Shown here: piece by piece, positions 49,404-57,990 of the stretch
Numbering within the stretch: position 1 is the stretch's first letter
Layout: the number at the start of each line of letters is the position of its first letter
NCBI RefSeq assembly: GCF_030450125.1
Contig: NZ_CP123923.1
Location: 3,100,001-3,164,000 of the forward strand
Length of the DNA: 64,000 nucleotides
Direction of reading: 5' to 3'
DNA from: Streptomyces sp. WP-1
Lineage (GTDB): Bacteria; Actinomycetota; Actinomycetes; Streptomycetales; Streptomycetaceae
The notes under the pieces: model-generated
What the model was told of the DNA's origin: nothing
Databases searched by the model: none
What the model saw: only the letters and a program-made list of their open reading frames with translations
Made by a program: the position numbers and the translations under genes

Positions 49404-49826
49404 TCAGGCCGCTCCGGGGGAATCGAGCACGGCGAGCGCGTCGATCTCGATCAGCAGGCCGGGCGGAAGGCCGACGTAGACGGTCGTACGGGCGGCGGGC
49501 GGCTGGGTGAGGGCCTGGGCCTCGAAGTAGGCGTTGTAGATGTCGTTCATCTCGGCGAAGTGGTTCACGTCCGTGAGGTAGACGCGGAGCATCATCACGT
49601 CGTCCCAGCTCGCGCCGCCCTCCTCCAGGATCGACCTGACGTTGTCGAGGGTCTGGAGCGTCTGCTCGCGCAGGGTGGGCCCGGCCGGGGCCGGGGGCTT
49701 GCCCTCCTCGGCGGGCAGGAAGCCGACCTGGCCCGCGACTTGGAGGATGTTGCCCTTGCGCACTCCGTGCGAGAACTTCGCGGGCGGGGTGGTGTGGGTC
49801 TTCGGGGTCAGGGCGATCTTGTCCAT
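49404..49826 (-). CDS. ridA: RidA-family reactive enamine/imine deaminase
   Basis: A 140-residue member of the RidA/YjgF/UK114 family, which hydrolyses 2-aminoacrylate and similar enamines formed by PLP dehydratases. Conserved features are GVRKGNILQVAGQVG, LDNVRSILEEGGASWDDVMMLRVYLTD and the C-terminal Arg/Glu core (AARTTVYVGLPPGLLIEID), in which Arg in AART contacts the carboxylate. ATG at 49826 has AAGGAA upstream. Its place beside D-amino-acid enzyme genes fits removal of enamine intermediates made by the neighbouring dehydratase-like enzyme. Confidence 0.92.
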   Translation of the reverse strand: MDKIALTPKTHTTPPAKFSHGVRKGNILQVAGQVGFLPAEEGKPPAPAGPTLREQTLQTLDNVRSILEEGGASWDDVMMLRVYLTDVNHFAEMNDIYNAYFEAQALTQPPAARTTVYVGLPPGLLIEIDALAVLDSPGAA

Positions 49827-49874
49827 CGGGCGGTTCCTTCGTGGGGGTGGCGAGCAGTACGGGCGTTACAGGTG

Positions 49875-50636
49875 TTACGGGTGTTCCGTCACCGGGGTTC
49901 TACCGGAGTACTCCGCGCTGATCGCGTCCGCCGTGCGGCGGACCAGCGGGAGGAGGGCGAGGAGTTCGTCGGCCGTGACGACCACGTTCGGGGCGGACAC
50001 CGACATCGCGGCGGCCACCCGGCCCTCGGCGCCGCGGATGGGGGCGGCGACGCAGTTGATGGACTCCTCGTGGCCGCCGAGGTCGGTGGCCCAGCCCTGT
50101 TCGCGGACCTTGGCCAGTTCCTGGAGGTAGGCGTCGGCGTTCGGGGTCGAACGGGGGGTGTACGAGGGGTAGTCGAGCTTCTCCGCGACGGCCCGGCGTT
50201 CGGGCTCGGGGAGGTCGGCGAGGAGGAGTTTCGCGACGGCGGCCACGGTGAGGGCGACCGGCCTGCCGATGCGGGAGTACATGCGCACCGGGTAGCGGCT
50301 GTCGACCTTGTCGATGTAGAGGACCTCGGGGTCGTCGTACACGGCGAGGTGGACGGTGTGGCCGCACTGCTCGTTCAGCCGTACGAGGTGGGGGTGGGCG
50401 ATCTCACGGACGTCCAGGTTCTCCATCGCCTCCTGGGCGAGGGCGAAGAGGCGGGCGCCGAGGCGGTAGCGGTGGTCGGACTGGCGGTAGACCAGGCCGT
50501 GTTCGTGCAGGGTGCGCAGGAGGCGCAGCGCGGTGGACTTGTGGACGCCGAGGCGGTCGGCGACGCGGCCGAGGTCGGCGGGGCCCTCGGCGAGCAGCGG
50601 CAGGATGCTCAGGGCGCGGTCGACGGTCTGGCTCAT
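49875..50636 (-). CDS. IclR-family transcriptional regulator
   Basis: A 253-residue IclR regulator: winged helix at 1-65 (VDRALSILPLLAEGPADLGRVADRLGVHKSTALRLL) and an effector domain (about 80-250) with HTVHLAVYDDPEVLYIDKV and a conserved Cys/Ser region (SINCVAAPIRG). ATG at 50636 (MSQTV) overlaps the kinase stop by 4 nt, so it is co-translated with the sugar-acid kinase gene. It most likely represses this D-amino-acid/2-keto-acid cluster through the palindromes in the divergent promoter region; the ligand is unknown. Confidence 0.9.
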   Translation of the reverse strand: MSQTVDRALSILPLLAEGPADLGRVADRLGVHKSTALRLLRTLHEHGLVYRQSDHRYRLGARLFALAQEAMENLDVREIAHPHLVRLNEQCGHTVHLAVYDDPEVLYIDKVDSRYPVRMYSRIGRPVALTVAAVAKLLLADLPEPERRAVAEKLDYPSYTPRSTPNADAYLQELAKVREQGWATDLGGHEESINCVAAPIRGAEGRVAAAMSVSAPNVVVTADELLALLPLVRRTADAISAEYSGRTPVTEHP

Positions 50637-51757
50637 GGGGTGCTGGCCTCCTCGGGGGCCCACGCGGTCTGCGTCCAGCCGGGGGCGAGTCGCAGTCTCC
50701 CCCATGCGGCGTCGTCCAGGGCGGCGAGGTGGTCGGCGTGGGCGCGGGTGGGGGGTGGGGCGAGGTCGGTGGGGGTGGTGAGGGTGGCGGCGGCGAGGAG
50801 GTGGCCGTGGCGGAGGCGTCGGCGGAGGGGGAGGGAGCGGAGGGTGGCGGAGAGGTAGCCGGCGGCGAAGGAGTCTCCGGCGCCGATGGTGGATACGGCG
50901 GTGACGGTGGGGCTCGGCTCGAAAGTGCCCTCGGTCACGGCGTTTACGGTGACGGTCGGCTCAGAGGTGCCCTGTGCTGGGGCGGGCCGCGGGCCGGTCG
51001 CGCGACTCGGCGCTGACGGAGTGCCTCCCTCAGAGGGGGTACCCCCGGCGGCTTGGCGAAAGGCCGTCGCGCCCCTCTCCCCCTGTTTCACCACCAGCAC
51101 CTCCGGCTCCGGCAGTACGCCCCTGATCGCCCCCGGTCCGCCCGTCACCCCCCACACCTCCGCCGCCTCGTCCTCGCCCACGAAGACGATGTCCGCCCGG
51201 CGGGCCAGCTCCAGCAGGGTTCGGGCGGCGTCTTCTTCCCGCCACAGAGCCGGGCGGTAGTTGATGTCGAAGGAGATCAGGGGGCGGGAGGCGGCCGGGG
51301 CCGTCAGTCGGTGGAGGAGGTCGTGGCAGTCCGCCGACAGGGCCGCCGTGATCCCCGACAGATGCAGGATCCGGCAGTCCCGTACCGCCCGCATGTCCAC
51401 GTTCGCCGGAGACATCGCCGAGGCCGCCGAACCGGCCCGGTAGTACGCCACCTCGTGCGCCCCCGACCCCCGGTCCGCCGCCGTGCGGAAGTAGACGCCG
51501 GTCGGCCGGGACGGGTCGCGGTGGACGGTCGAGACGTCCACCCCGTACTCCGCGACCCCCGCCACCACGCACTCCCCGAACCCGTCCGCGCCCACCCTGC
51601 TCACCCAGCGGGCCGAGTGGCCGAGCGCCGCCATCGCGCAGGCCACGTTGGACTCCGCACCGCCGACGGCGCGGGAGAAGGTGGGCACGTCGGCCAGGGG
51701 GCCGGGGCGGGTGGGGACGAAGGTGACCATGGATTCGCCCAGCGCGACGACGTCCAC
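50633..51757 (-). CDS. PfkB-family sugar-acid kinase (KDG kinase-like)
   Basis: A 374-residue ribokinase-fold kinase, closest by layout to 2-keto-3-deoxygluconate kinases. It has the N-terminal GGAESNVACAMAALG motif and the catalytic GAGDSFAAGYLS (Asp base) near residue 300. Between GATAF and GAGDSF there is a roughly 50-residue insertion (Gly/Pro/Ala/Thr-rich, containing GGTPSEGGTPSAPS) that homologues of this length normally lack; it is encoded by a palindromic repeat. The start GTG at 51757 has GGGGGG upstream. The gene is the first of a kinase-IclR pair and is divergent from the aldolase gene. Confidence 0.85.
   Translation of the reverse strand: MDVVALGESMVTFVPTRPGPLADVPTFSRAVGGAESNVACAMAALGHSARWVSRVGADGFGECVVAGVAEYGVDVSTVHRDPSRPTGVYFRTAADRGSGAHEVAYYRAGSAASAMSPANVDMRAVRDCRILHLSGITAALSADCHDLLHRLTAPAASRPLISFDINYRPALWREEDAARTLLELARRADIVFVGEDEAAEVWGVTGGPGAIRGVLPEPEVLVVKQGERGATAFRQAAGGTPSEGGTPSAPSRATGPRPAPAQGTSEPTVTVNAVTEGTFEPSPTVTAVSTIGAGDSFAAGYLSATLRSLPLRRRLRHGHLLAAATLTTPTDLAPPPTRAHADHLAALDDAAWGRLRLAPGWTQTAWAPEEASTP
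51017..51050. repeat. GGGGGTACCCCC palindromic repeat inside the kinase gene
   Basis: On the minus strand: GGGGGTACCCCCTCTGAGGG then GAGGCACTCC, a nested palindrome related to the element at 17.3 kb. It codes GGTPSEGGTPS in the kinase frame without breaking it. Confidence 0.75.
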
Positions 51758-51809
51758 TCTCGTACCCCCCAAGCGCCGGCGGCATCACTCCGTTGACCCG
51801 TTGTCGGCG

Positions 51810-51864
51810 AGATGCTAGACAGCAGTGAGCACTGCATGCAATGAACGTTGCACAGAATGCAACG
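51810..51864. promoter_or_regulatory. IclR-type operator and divergent promoter
   Basis: A perfect palindrome CGTTGCA-N5-TGCAACG (51846-51864) and an 8-bp palindrome TGCATGCA (51833-51840) lie between the divergent kinase and aldolase genes. On the minus strand TTGCAT and TAGCAT, 18 nt apart, form a fair promoter for the kinase operon, with the -35 overlapping the second palindrome. IclR binding here would block both directions. Confidence 0.72.
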
Positions 51865-51897
51865 GCATGGGCACGCGCCGGACGAAGAAGGGCTCTC

Positions 51898-53169
51898 ATG
51901 GACACCGAAGCGCTCGACCGGCTGGCCGAGGAACGGGTCGACCACCGTTTCAAGGGCCTTCCGCCGGACGCCCGCGGTCTCACCGTCCGGGAGCTGGCCT
52001 CCCAGCGGCGCAACCTGTTCGACGCGGACGGCGGATTCACCACCCCCCTGCTCGTCCTGTCCGCCGAGCGCCTCGCGCACAACCTCGCGCTCATGGAGAC
52101 GTACACCGCCCGCCACGGCCTGGCGTTCGCGCCGCACGGCAAGACCTCCATGGCGCCGCAGCTGTTCCGGCGCCAGATCGGGCACGGCGCGTGGGGCATC
52201 ACCCTGGCCGTGCCCCATCAGGTGCGCGTGGCGCGGGAGTTCGGCGTCCAGCGGGTCTTTCTCGCCAATGAGCTGGTGGACGCAGCGGCCCTGCGCTGGC
52301 TCGCCGGTGAGCTCGCCGCCGACCCCGGTTTCCGTTTCGTCTGCTATGTCGACTCGGTGCGCGGTGTGGAGCTGATGGACGCGGCCCTCGCGGGGGCCGC
52401 CCGGCCGGTGGACGTGGTCGTGGAGCTGGGCGCGGGCGAGCGGGCCCGTACCGGTGTGCGGACGGCGGCGGACGCGCGGGCGGTCGCCGAGGCCGCCGGG
52501 CGGGCGCGGGCGCTGCGGCTCGTCGGTGTGGCGGGCTACGAGGCCCAGGTGCCGGACGCCGATCCGGAGCGGGTGCGTGCCTGGCTGGAGCGACTCGTCG
52601 CCCTCGCCGTCGAGTTCGACCGGGACGGGCTGTTCGAGGGCGCCGACGAGATCGTCGTGAGCGCCGGTGGCAGCGAGTGGTTCGATGTCGTCGCCGAGGT
52701 CTTCGCCGGGATCCCCGCGCTGTCCCGCCCCGTGCTCAAGCTGCTGCGCTCCGGTGCGTACGTCTCGCACGACGATGTGCACTACAGCGAGCTGACCCCG
52801 TTCAACCGGGTGCCCGAGGAGGGCGCGCTGGAGCCCGCGTTCCGGCTGTGGGCGCAGGTGGTCTCGCGGCCGTCGGCGACGGAGGCGTTCGTGAACGCGG
52901 GGAAGCGGGATGTCTCGTACGACCTCGATCCGCCGGTGGCGCGGGTGGTGCGCCGGGAGGGTGCCGAGCGGCCGGCGGCCGGGATCGAGGTGACCGCGCT
53001 GTCCGACCAGCATCTGTGGCTGCGTACCGGAGCCGACGCGGATCTCCGGGTGGGCGACTGGATCGGCTTCGGCCTGTCGCATCCGTGCACGGTCTTCGAG
53101 AAGTGGCAGCTCATCCCGGTGGCGGAGGCGGACGGGACGGTGGTCGACTACCTCCGCACCTATTTCTAG
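51898..53169 (+). CDS. D-threonine aldolase / D-serine dehydratase-like PLP enzyme
   Basis: A 423-residue fold-type III PLP enzyme: alanine-racemase-type N-terminal barrel and a C-terminal D-serine-dehydratase-like beta domain. The PLP lysine is Lys82 in FAPHGKTSMAPQ. The C-terminal domain has SDQHLWL and FGLSHPCTVFEKW, whose His and Cys match the metal site of the D-serine dehydratase-like family. Such enzymes cleave D-3-hydroxy amino acids or dehydrate D-serine, and are often named amino acid deaminase in Streptomyces. ATG at 51898 has AGAAGGG upstream. It is followed after 80 nt by an N-acyl-D-amino-acid deacylase. Confidence 0.88.
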   Translation: MDTEALDRLAEERVDHRFKGLPPDARGLTVRELASQRRNLFDADGGFTTPLLVLSAERLAHNLALMETYTARHGLAFAPHGKTSMAPQLFRRQIGHGAWGITLAVPHQVRVAREFGVQRVFLANELVDAAALRWLAGELAADPGFRFVCYVDSVRGVELMDAALAGAARPVDVVVELGAGERARTGVRTAADARAVAEAAGRARALRLVGVAGYEAQVPDADPERVRAWLERLVALAVEFDRDGLFEGADEIVVSAGGSEWFDVVAEVFAGIPALSRPVLKLLRSGAYVSHDDVHYSELTPFNRVPEEGALEPAFRLWAQVVSRPSATEAFVNAGKRDVSYDLDPPVARVVRREGAERPAAGIEVTALSDQHLWLRTGADADLRVGDWIGFGLSHPCTVFEKWQLIPVAEADGTVVDYLRTYF

Positions 53170-53249
53170 AGCGGGAGAGCTGCCGGAGCGGGAAAGCCGG
53201 AGCGGGGCAGCTGGGGCGGGCGAGGTTCTGGAGCGGTCGGGAGGCCGGC

Positions 53250-54887
53250 GTGGAAGACCTGGTCGTGCGGGACGCCGAGGTGGTCGACGGCAGTGGCGAG
53301 CCGTCGTACCGGGCCGATGTGGTCGTCGACGGCGGGCGGATCGTCTCCATCGTCAAGGAGGCCGCGGCAGCCGGTTGCCAACGGCCGCGAGCGACGCGGG
53401 AGTTGGATGCCGGGGGGCTGGTGCTGGCCCCCGGGTTCATCGACATGCACGCGCACTCCGACCTCGCGCTGCTCCGCGACCCCGAGCACAGCGCGAAGGC
53501 CGCGCAGGGGGTCACCCTGGAAGTGATCGGCCAGGACGGGCTGTCGTACGCGCCGGTGGACGAGCGGACGCTGGCCGAGGTGCGCCGGGCGATCGCCGGG
53601 TGGAACGGGTACGGCGAGGACATCGACTTCGGCTGGCGCACGGTCGGGGAGTACCTCGACCGGCTGGACCACGGGTTCGAGGGGCGCGGGATCGCCGTGA
53701 ACGCCGCCTATCTCATTCCGCAGGGCACGGTCCGGGCGCTCGTCATGGGGTGGGAGGACCGGCCCGCGACCGCCGAAGAGCTGCGCCGTATGCGGGAGTT
53801 GGTGGCGCAGGGGCTGGCGCAGGGGGCTGTCGGGCTGTCCTCGGGGCTCACCTACACCCCCGGTATGTACGCGGACGACGCCGAACTGACCGAGCTGTGC
53901 CGGGTGGTGGCGTCGTACGGCGGCTACTACTGCCCGCACCACCGGTCCTACGGCGCCGGCGCGCTGGACGCCTACGCCGAGATGGTCGCGCTGGCCCGGG
54001 CGGCGGGCTGCCCGCTGCATCTGGCGCACGCCACCATGAACTTCGGGGTGAACGAGGGGCGCGCCGATGAGCTGACGGCCCTGTTCGACCACGCGCTGGA
54101 CGCGGGCGCGGACATCACGTTCGACACGTACCCGTACACGCCCGGCTGCACCACCCTGGCGGCGCTGCTGCCGAGTTGGGCGGGCGAGGGCGGCCCGGCA
54201 CAGGTGCTGGCCCGGCTCGCGGACCCGGCGACGGCCGAGCGCGTCCGGCGGGAGCTGGAGGTGACCGGCTCGGACGGCTGCCACGGTGTGCCGGTGGAGT
54301 GGGAGACGGTCGAGGTCTCCGGGGTGGCCGACCCGGCGCTCGGCGCGTATGTGGGGCGCACCGTAAGGGAGTTGGCGGCGGAGGGGGCCCGGTCGCCGTG
54401 GGAGGTCGTCCGGGGGCTGCTGATCGAGGACCGGCTCGGTACGACCGTTCTCCAGCACGTCGGCCATGAGGACAATGTGCGTGCCCTGATGCGGCACCGC
54501 GCCCACACCGGGGGCTCCGACGGCATCCTGCGCGGTGCGAAGCCGCACCCGCGGGCGTACGGCACCTTCCCGCGCTATCTGGGCCACTACGTGCGGGAGT
54601 TGGGCGTGCTGTCGCTGGAGGAGTGCGTCGCGCGCCTCACCGCGCGGCCCGCGGCCCGGCTGCGGTTGCCGGACCGGGGCCTGGTGCGCGAGGGGTACCG
54701 GGCGGATCTGGTGCTGTTCGACCCGGGGACGGTCGCGTCCGGCGCCACCTTCGAGGCGCCCCGGACGCTGCCGACGGGTATTCCGTACGTCCTCGTCGAC
54801 GGCCGCTTCGTCATCGAGGACGGCAGGCGGACGGATGTCCTCGCGGGACGGTCCGTCCGCCGGACGCCGGTGCCGACGCCGAGGTGA
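53250..54887 (+). CDS. N-acyl-D-amino-acid deacylase (amidohydrolase)
   Basis: A 545-residue amidohydrolase-superfamily enzyme that releases free D-amino acids from N-acyl forms. The metal motif is His67-x-His69 in FIDMHAHSD; further ligands are expected in HRSYGAG and LHLAHATMNFG and the catalytic Asp in TGGSDGILRGAKPHPRA. GTG at 53250 follows GGGAGG by 5 nt. Substrates would be converted by the aldolase/dehydratase encoded 80 nt upstream, so both form one pathway: deacylate, then cleave or deaminate. Confidence 0.92.
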   Translation: MEDLVVRDAEVVDGSGEPSYRADVVVDGGRIVSIVKEAAAAGCQRPRATRELDAGGLVLAPGFIDMHAHSDLALLRDPEHSAKAAQGVTLEVIGQDGLSYAPVDERTLAEVRRAIAGWNGYGEDIDFGWRTVGEYLDRLDHGFEGRGIAVNAAYLIPQGTVRALVMGWEDRPATAEELRRMRELVAQGLAQGAVGLSSGLTYTPGMYADDAELTELCRVVASYGGYYCPHHRSYGAGALDAYAEMVALARAAGCPLHLAHATMNFGVNEGRADELTALFDHALDAGADITFDTYPYTPGCTTLAALLPSWAGEGGPAQVLARLADPATAERVRRELEVTGSDGCHGVPVEWETVEVSGVADPALGAYVGRTVRELAAEGARSPWEVVRGLLIEDRLGTTVLQHVGHEDNVRALMRHRAHTGGSDGILRGAKPHPRAYGTFPRYLGHYVRELGVLSLEECVARLTARPAARLRLPDRGLVREGYRADLVLFDPGTVASGATFEAPRTLPTGIPYVLVDGRFVIEDGRRTDVLAGRSVRRTPVPTPR

Positions 54888-54905
54888 GCGTCGTACCCCC
54901 GTGTC

Positions 54906-55778
54906 TTACGGCTTGGGCAGGGTGCAGCCGGCCGCGCCGAGGTTCAGCTTGTTGCCGGTGGTGAAGCAGGCCGGGATCCCGTACGTCTCCTCGGCGTAGT
55001 TGGTGCCCTCGTGGACGGTGACGTTGCCGTTCGCGTCCACCTCGCACGGGTTGTTGACGGTGCAGCGCTCGCCGTCCTCGTTGCCCGTGTTGTTGACGGC
55101 GACGACCTTGCCGGTGCTGGTGTCGATGACCGGGGAGCCGGAGGTGCCGCCGATGGTGTTGCAGCTGGAGGTGTAGCGGACCGAGTCCTTCCAGGTCCAG
55201 TCGCCCTCCTTCAGCTGGTTGACGAAGCCGTCGATGTTGCAGCTGTAGGTCTTCTTCCAGTACCCGGAGACGACCTTGATGGCGGTGCCCGCAGTCGGGT
55301 GGGTGTCGCTGAGGGTGAGCGGGCTGATGCCGTAGGAGCTCTTGATCTGCGCGTAGGTGCTGGTGAGGCGGTAGATCGTGACGTCCGTGTCGGTCATCGT
55401 GGAGTAGACGACCTGGTTGGCGCGCAGGGTGGCTATCTTGCTGCCGCTCGCGTTCAGCAGGCCGAAGGTGCGGCCGGAGGACTGGCCGGTGATGACCTCA
55501 CCGGGGTCGGGGAAGCCGGTCTCCAGGCAGTGGCCGTTGGACAGCACCAGCGCCGGGTCGCTGTCGGCGGAGTTGGGGAAGCGGATGACGGAGCCGGAGC
55601 AGTCGCTGAGCGAGACGGTGCCGGCGAAGTTGACGGTGACGGCGGGCTTCTTCGCCTTGGGCGCCGGGGAGTCGACGTGCGCGGCGGGGGCCGCGGTGAG
55701 TGGGGCGGCGACCGCGGGAGCCGCGCCCAGCCCGGCCAGGGCCAGGGCGGACAGCGCGGCGAGGAGAGGCTTGTTCAT
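54906..55778 (-). CDS. Secreted trypsin-like serine protease
   Basis: A 290-residue exported S1-type protease. Signal peptide 1-25, a short pro-region, then the catalytic triad His83 (SNGHC), Asp132 (TDVTIYRL) and Ser214 (GGTSGSPVI); Cys60-Cys84 can form the His-loop disulfide, and other Cys pairs are in CNIDG, SSCNTIG and the C-terminus. Length and the GGTSGSPV motif fit the V8/trypsin group of Streptomyces. The ATG at 55778 has AGGGGAC upstream. A hairpin lies in the 5' leader (55804-55827). It is convergent with the deacylase gene; no inhibitor gene is nearby. Confidence 0.9.
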   Translation of the reverse strand: MNKPLLAALSALALAGLGAAPAVAAPLTAAPAAHVDSPAPKAKKPAVTVNFAGTVSLSDCSGSVIRFPNSADSDPALVLSNGHCLETGFPDPGEVITGQSSGRTFGLLNASGSKIATLRANQVVYSTMTDTDVTIYRLTSTYAQIKSSYGISPLTLSDTHPTAGTAIKVVSGYWKKTYSCNIDGFVNQLKEGDWTWKDSVRYTSSCNTIGGTSGSPVIDTSTGKVVAVNNTGNEDGERCTVNNPCEVDANGNVTVHEGTNYAEETYGIPACFTTGNKLNLGAAGCTLPKP

Positions 55779-55827
55779 GTGGGGGTCCCCTCTTACGACG
55801 GGAGCGACCGGAGGGATTTCCGGTCGC

Positions 55828-56640
55828 CCGCTGTGTTGTCATGCGCATTCTCTGTGCAGCGAGGGGACGGGAACAAGAAGCGGGATCAGGTCGTAGGGGT
55901 TTCCCTGTGCGACGCCTGTGATCAACTCTGCCGATTTCCGGCCGACTTGAGGAGGGGTCAGTGGGTGGTCCGCCGTGGCCGTGGGCGCTGACGCCGGGTG
56001 GGAGGTGCGGGGTGGGTGTCGGGGCGGAGGTGCCGGGCGCGGGTGCCGGGGGTGGCGCGGGCGCCGGGTCGGTCGCCGAGGGGGTCGCTGCAACCGGGCC
56101 CCCGGCGTCGGCCGTGCCCGCGCTCGCCGTGGTGTCGGCATGGCCGCCCTTCCGATGCCGGGACCCGGCCGGGAGACCTGAGGCCGTCAGACCGGCCATC
56201 CCGTCACACCGGCCATCCCGTCACACCGGCCGTCCCGTCACACCGGCCGTCCCGTCACACCGGCGATCAGGGCGACCGCCTCGGTGCCCCCGAGCGCTCC
56301 GCCGACGGCGCTCGGCCCGGCCCGCACCGAAGCCCGATCGGGGTGAGGCATCGGGTACCGGGTGCCACAGGGCCGGGACCGGGCTGGTGATCGACGGCCT
56401 TGGGCCCGGGGGCGGCCCCCGCGTGCCGTCGTACACGTTCCGCCAGGCCGTACGCGGCGGCGGGAAACAGGGCGCCGCCCCCGCGCCGGGCCCCTCCGGC
56501 TCGTACTCACGTTCGCCGGACACGGCGGTGGATTCCGGGGAGGCGCCGGGGTGTCCCGGCCGCCGCGGGGGCGATCCGGGGCAAAACCCCGTCTCGCGTG
56601 GTGGAAAACACCACCCATGAGCGGCTGCGGCGCCCTAAGC
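55828..56640. other. Long intergenic region with no recognised gene
   Basis: About 810 nt. Open frames on both strands are Pro/Arg/Ala/Gly-rich, have no ribosome sites and change frame across a 17-bp repeat array, which argues against coding. The region should contain the promoters of the protease and aminotransferase genes. Confidence 0.5.
56196..56263. repeat. 17-bp tandem repeat, 4 copies
   Basis: Units 56196-56212, 56213-56229, 56230-56246 and 56247-56263 of CC(A/G)TCCCGTCACACCGG. Seventeen is not a multiple of three, so the array would shift frame and is not coding. Half-unit remnants flank it. Confidence 0.88.
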
Positions 56641-56641
56641 T
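56636..56641 (+). promoter_or_regulatory. -10 box of a likely leaderless promoter
   Basis: TAAGCT ends 7 nt before the ATG of the aminotransferase gene and there is no Shine-Dalgarno sequence between, so transcription probably begins at the start codon. Confidence 0.55.
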
Positions 56642-56648
56642 CGCGCGT

Positions 56649-57860
56649 ATGCAGGTGATCCAGTCGACCAAGCTCGCCAACGTCTGTTACGAGATCCGGG
56701 GCCCGGTTCTCGAGGAGGCCATGCGGCTGGAGGCGGCGGGTCACCGCATCCTCAAGCTGAACACGGGCAACCCCGCGGCGTTCGGCTTCGAGTGCCCGCC
56801 GGAGATCCTGGAGGACATCCTCCGCAACGTCTCCACGGCCCACGGGTACGGCGACGCCAAGGGACTGCTCGCCGCCCGGCGCGCGGTCGTCATGCACAAC
56901 CAGACCCTCGGCATCGACACGGACGTCGAGCACGTCTTCATCGGCAACGGCGTCTCCGAGCTGATCGTGATGGCGATGCAGGGCCTGCTGGACGACGGCG
57001 ACGAGGTCCTCGTACCGGCGCCGGACTATCCGCTGTGGACGGCCGCGGTCTCCCTGTCCGGCGGCACACCGGTGCACTACCGGTGCGACGAGCAGTCCGA
57101 CTGGATGCCCGACCTCGCCGACATCGAGCGCAAGGTCAGCGACCGCACCAAGGCGATCGTCATCATCAACCCGAACAACCCCACGGGCGCGGTCTACGAC
57201 GAGGCCATGCTCAAGGGGCTGACGGACATCGCCCGCCGCCACAATCTGCTGGTCTGCTCCGACGAGATCTACGACAAGATCCTGTACGACGGCGCCACGC
57301 ACACCCCGACCGCCAAGATCGCCCCCGATCTGCTGACACTGACCTTCAACGGCATGTCGAAGGCGTACCGGGTGGCCGGTTACCGGGTGGGCTGGATGTC
57401 GATCTCCGGCCCGCGCGCCCACGCCGACTCGTACATCGAGGGTCTGACGATCCTGGCGAACATGCGGCTGTGCGCCAACATGCCGGGGCAGCACGGCGTG
57501 GTCGCCGCGCTGAGCGGACGCCAGACGATCCAGGACCTGGTGCTGCCGGGCGGCCGGCTGAAGGAGCAGATGGACACGGCGTACGAGCTGCTGACGCAGA
57601 TCCCGGGCGTGAGCTGTGTGCGGCCGAAGGGCGCGCTGTACCTCTTCCCGCGGCTCGACCCGCAGGTGTTCAAGATCCGGGACGACCGGCAGATGGTCCT
57701 CGATCTGCTGCGCCAGGAGAAGATCATGGTGGTGCAGGGTACGGGCTTCAACTGGCCCGAGCCGGACCACTTCCGCGTGGTCACCCTGCCGAGCGTCGGG
57801 GACCTCAAGGACGCGGTGACGCGGATCGGGACCTTCCTGGACGGGTACGGGCAGCCGTAG
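56649..57860 (+). CDS. PLP aminotransferase, AlaA-type
   Basis: A 403-residue fold-type I aminotransferase. The PLP lysine is Lys238 in MSKAYRVAGYRVGW; PNNPTGAVY and SDEIYDKILY are the standard cofactor motifs, and FRVVTLP near the C-terminus carries the substrate-carboxylate Arg. The opening MQVIQSTKLANVCYEIRGPV and the length match AlaA-type glutamate-pyruvate aminotransferases. It would interconvert pyruvate and alanine. Leaderless ATG at 56649; longer upstream frames are repetitive. Confidence 0.88.
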   Translation: MQVIQSTKLANVCYEIRGPVLEEAMRLEAAGHRILKLNTGNPAAFGFECPPEILEDILRNVSTAHGYGDAKGLLAARRAVVMHNQTLGIDTDVEHVFIGNGVSELIVMAMQGLLDDGDEVLVPAPDYPLWTAAVSLSGGTPVHYRCDEQSDWMPDLADIERKVSDRTKAIVIINPNNPTGAVYDEAMLKGLTDIARRHNLLVCSDEIYDKILYDGATHTPTAKIAPDLLTLTFNGMSKAYRVAGYRVGWMSISGPRAHADSYIEGLTILANMRLCANMPGQHGVVAALSGRQTIQDLVLPGGRLKEQMDTAYELLTQIPGVSCVRPKGALYLFPRLDPQVFKIRDDRQMVLDLLRQEKIMVVQGTGFNWPEPDHFRVVTLPSVGDLKDAVTRIGTFLDGYGQP

Positions 57861-57990
57861 ACCGGGCCCCTCCGGTACGGCGCTCCGGTACGGCGGTCCG
57901 TAGTCGACGGGCTTCAATCCGTGACCCGGCTCAACTTTAGACGAAATCCAAGCTAGGATGGTTTCCTGTCAGAGCACAGGAGGCCGTTCC

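Noticed and set aside
55961-56620. A 219-codon plus-strand gene in the gap after the protease
   Set aside because: It runs through a 17-bp repeat array, is low-complexity and lacks a start signal.
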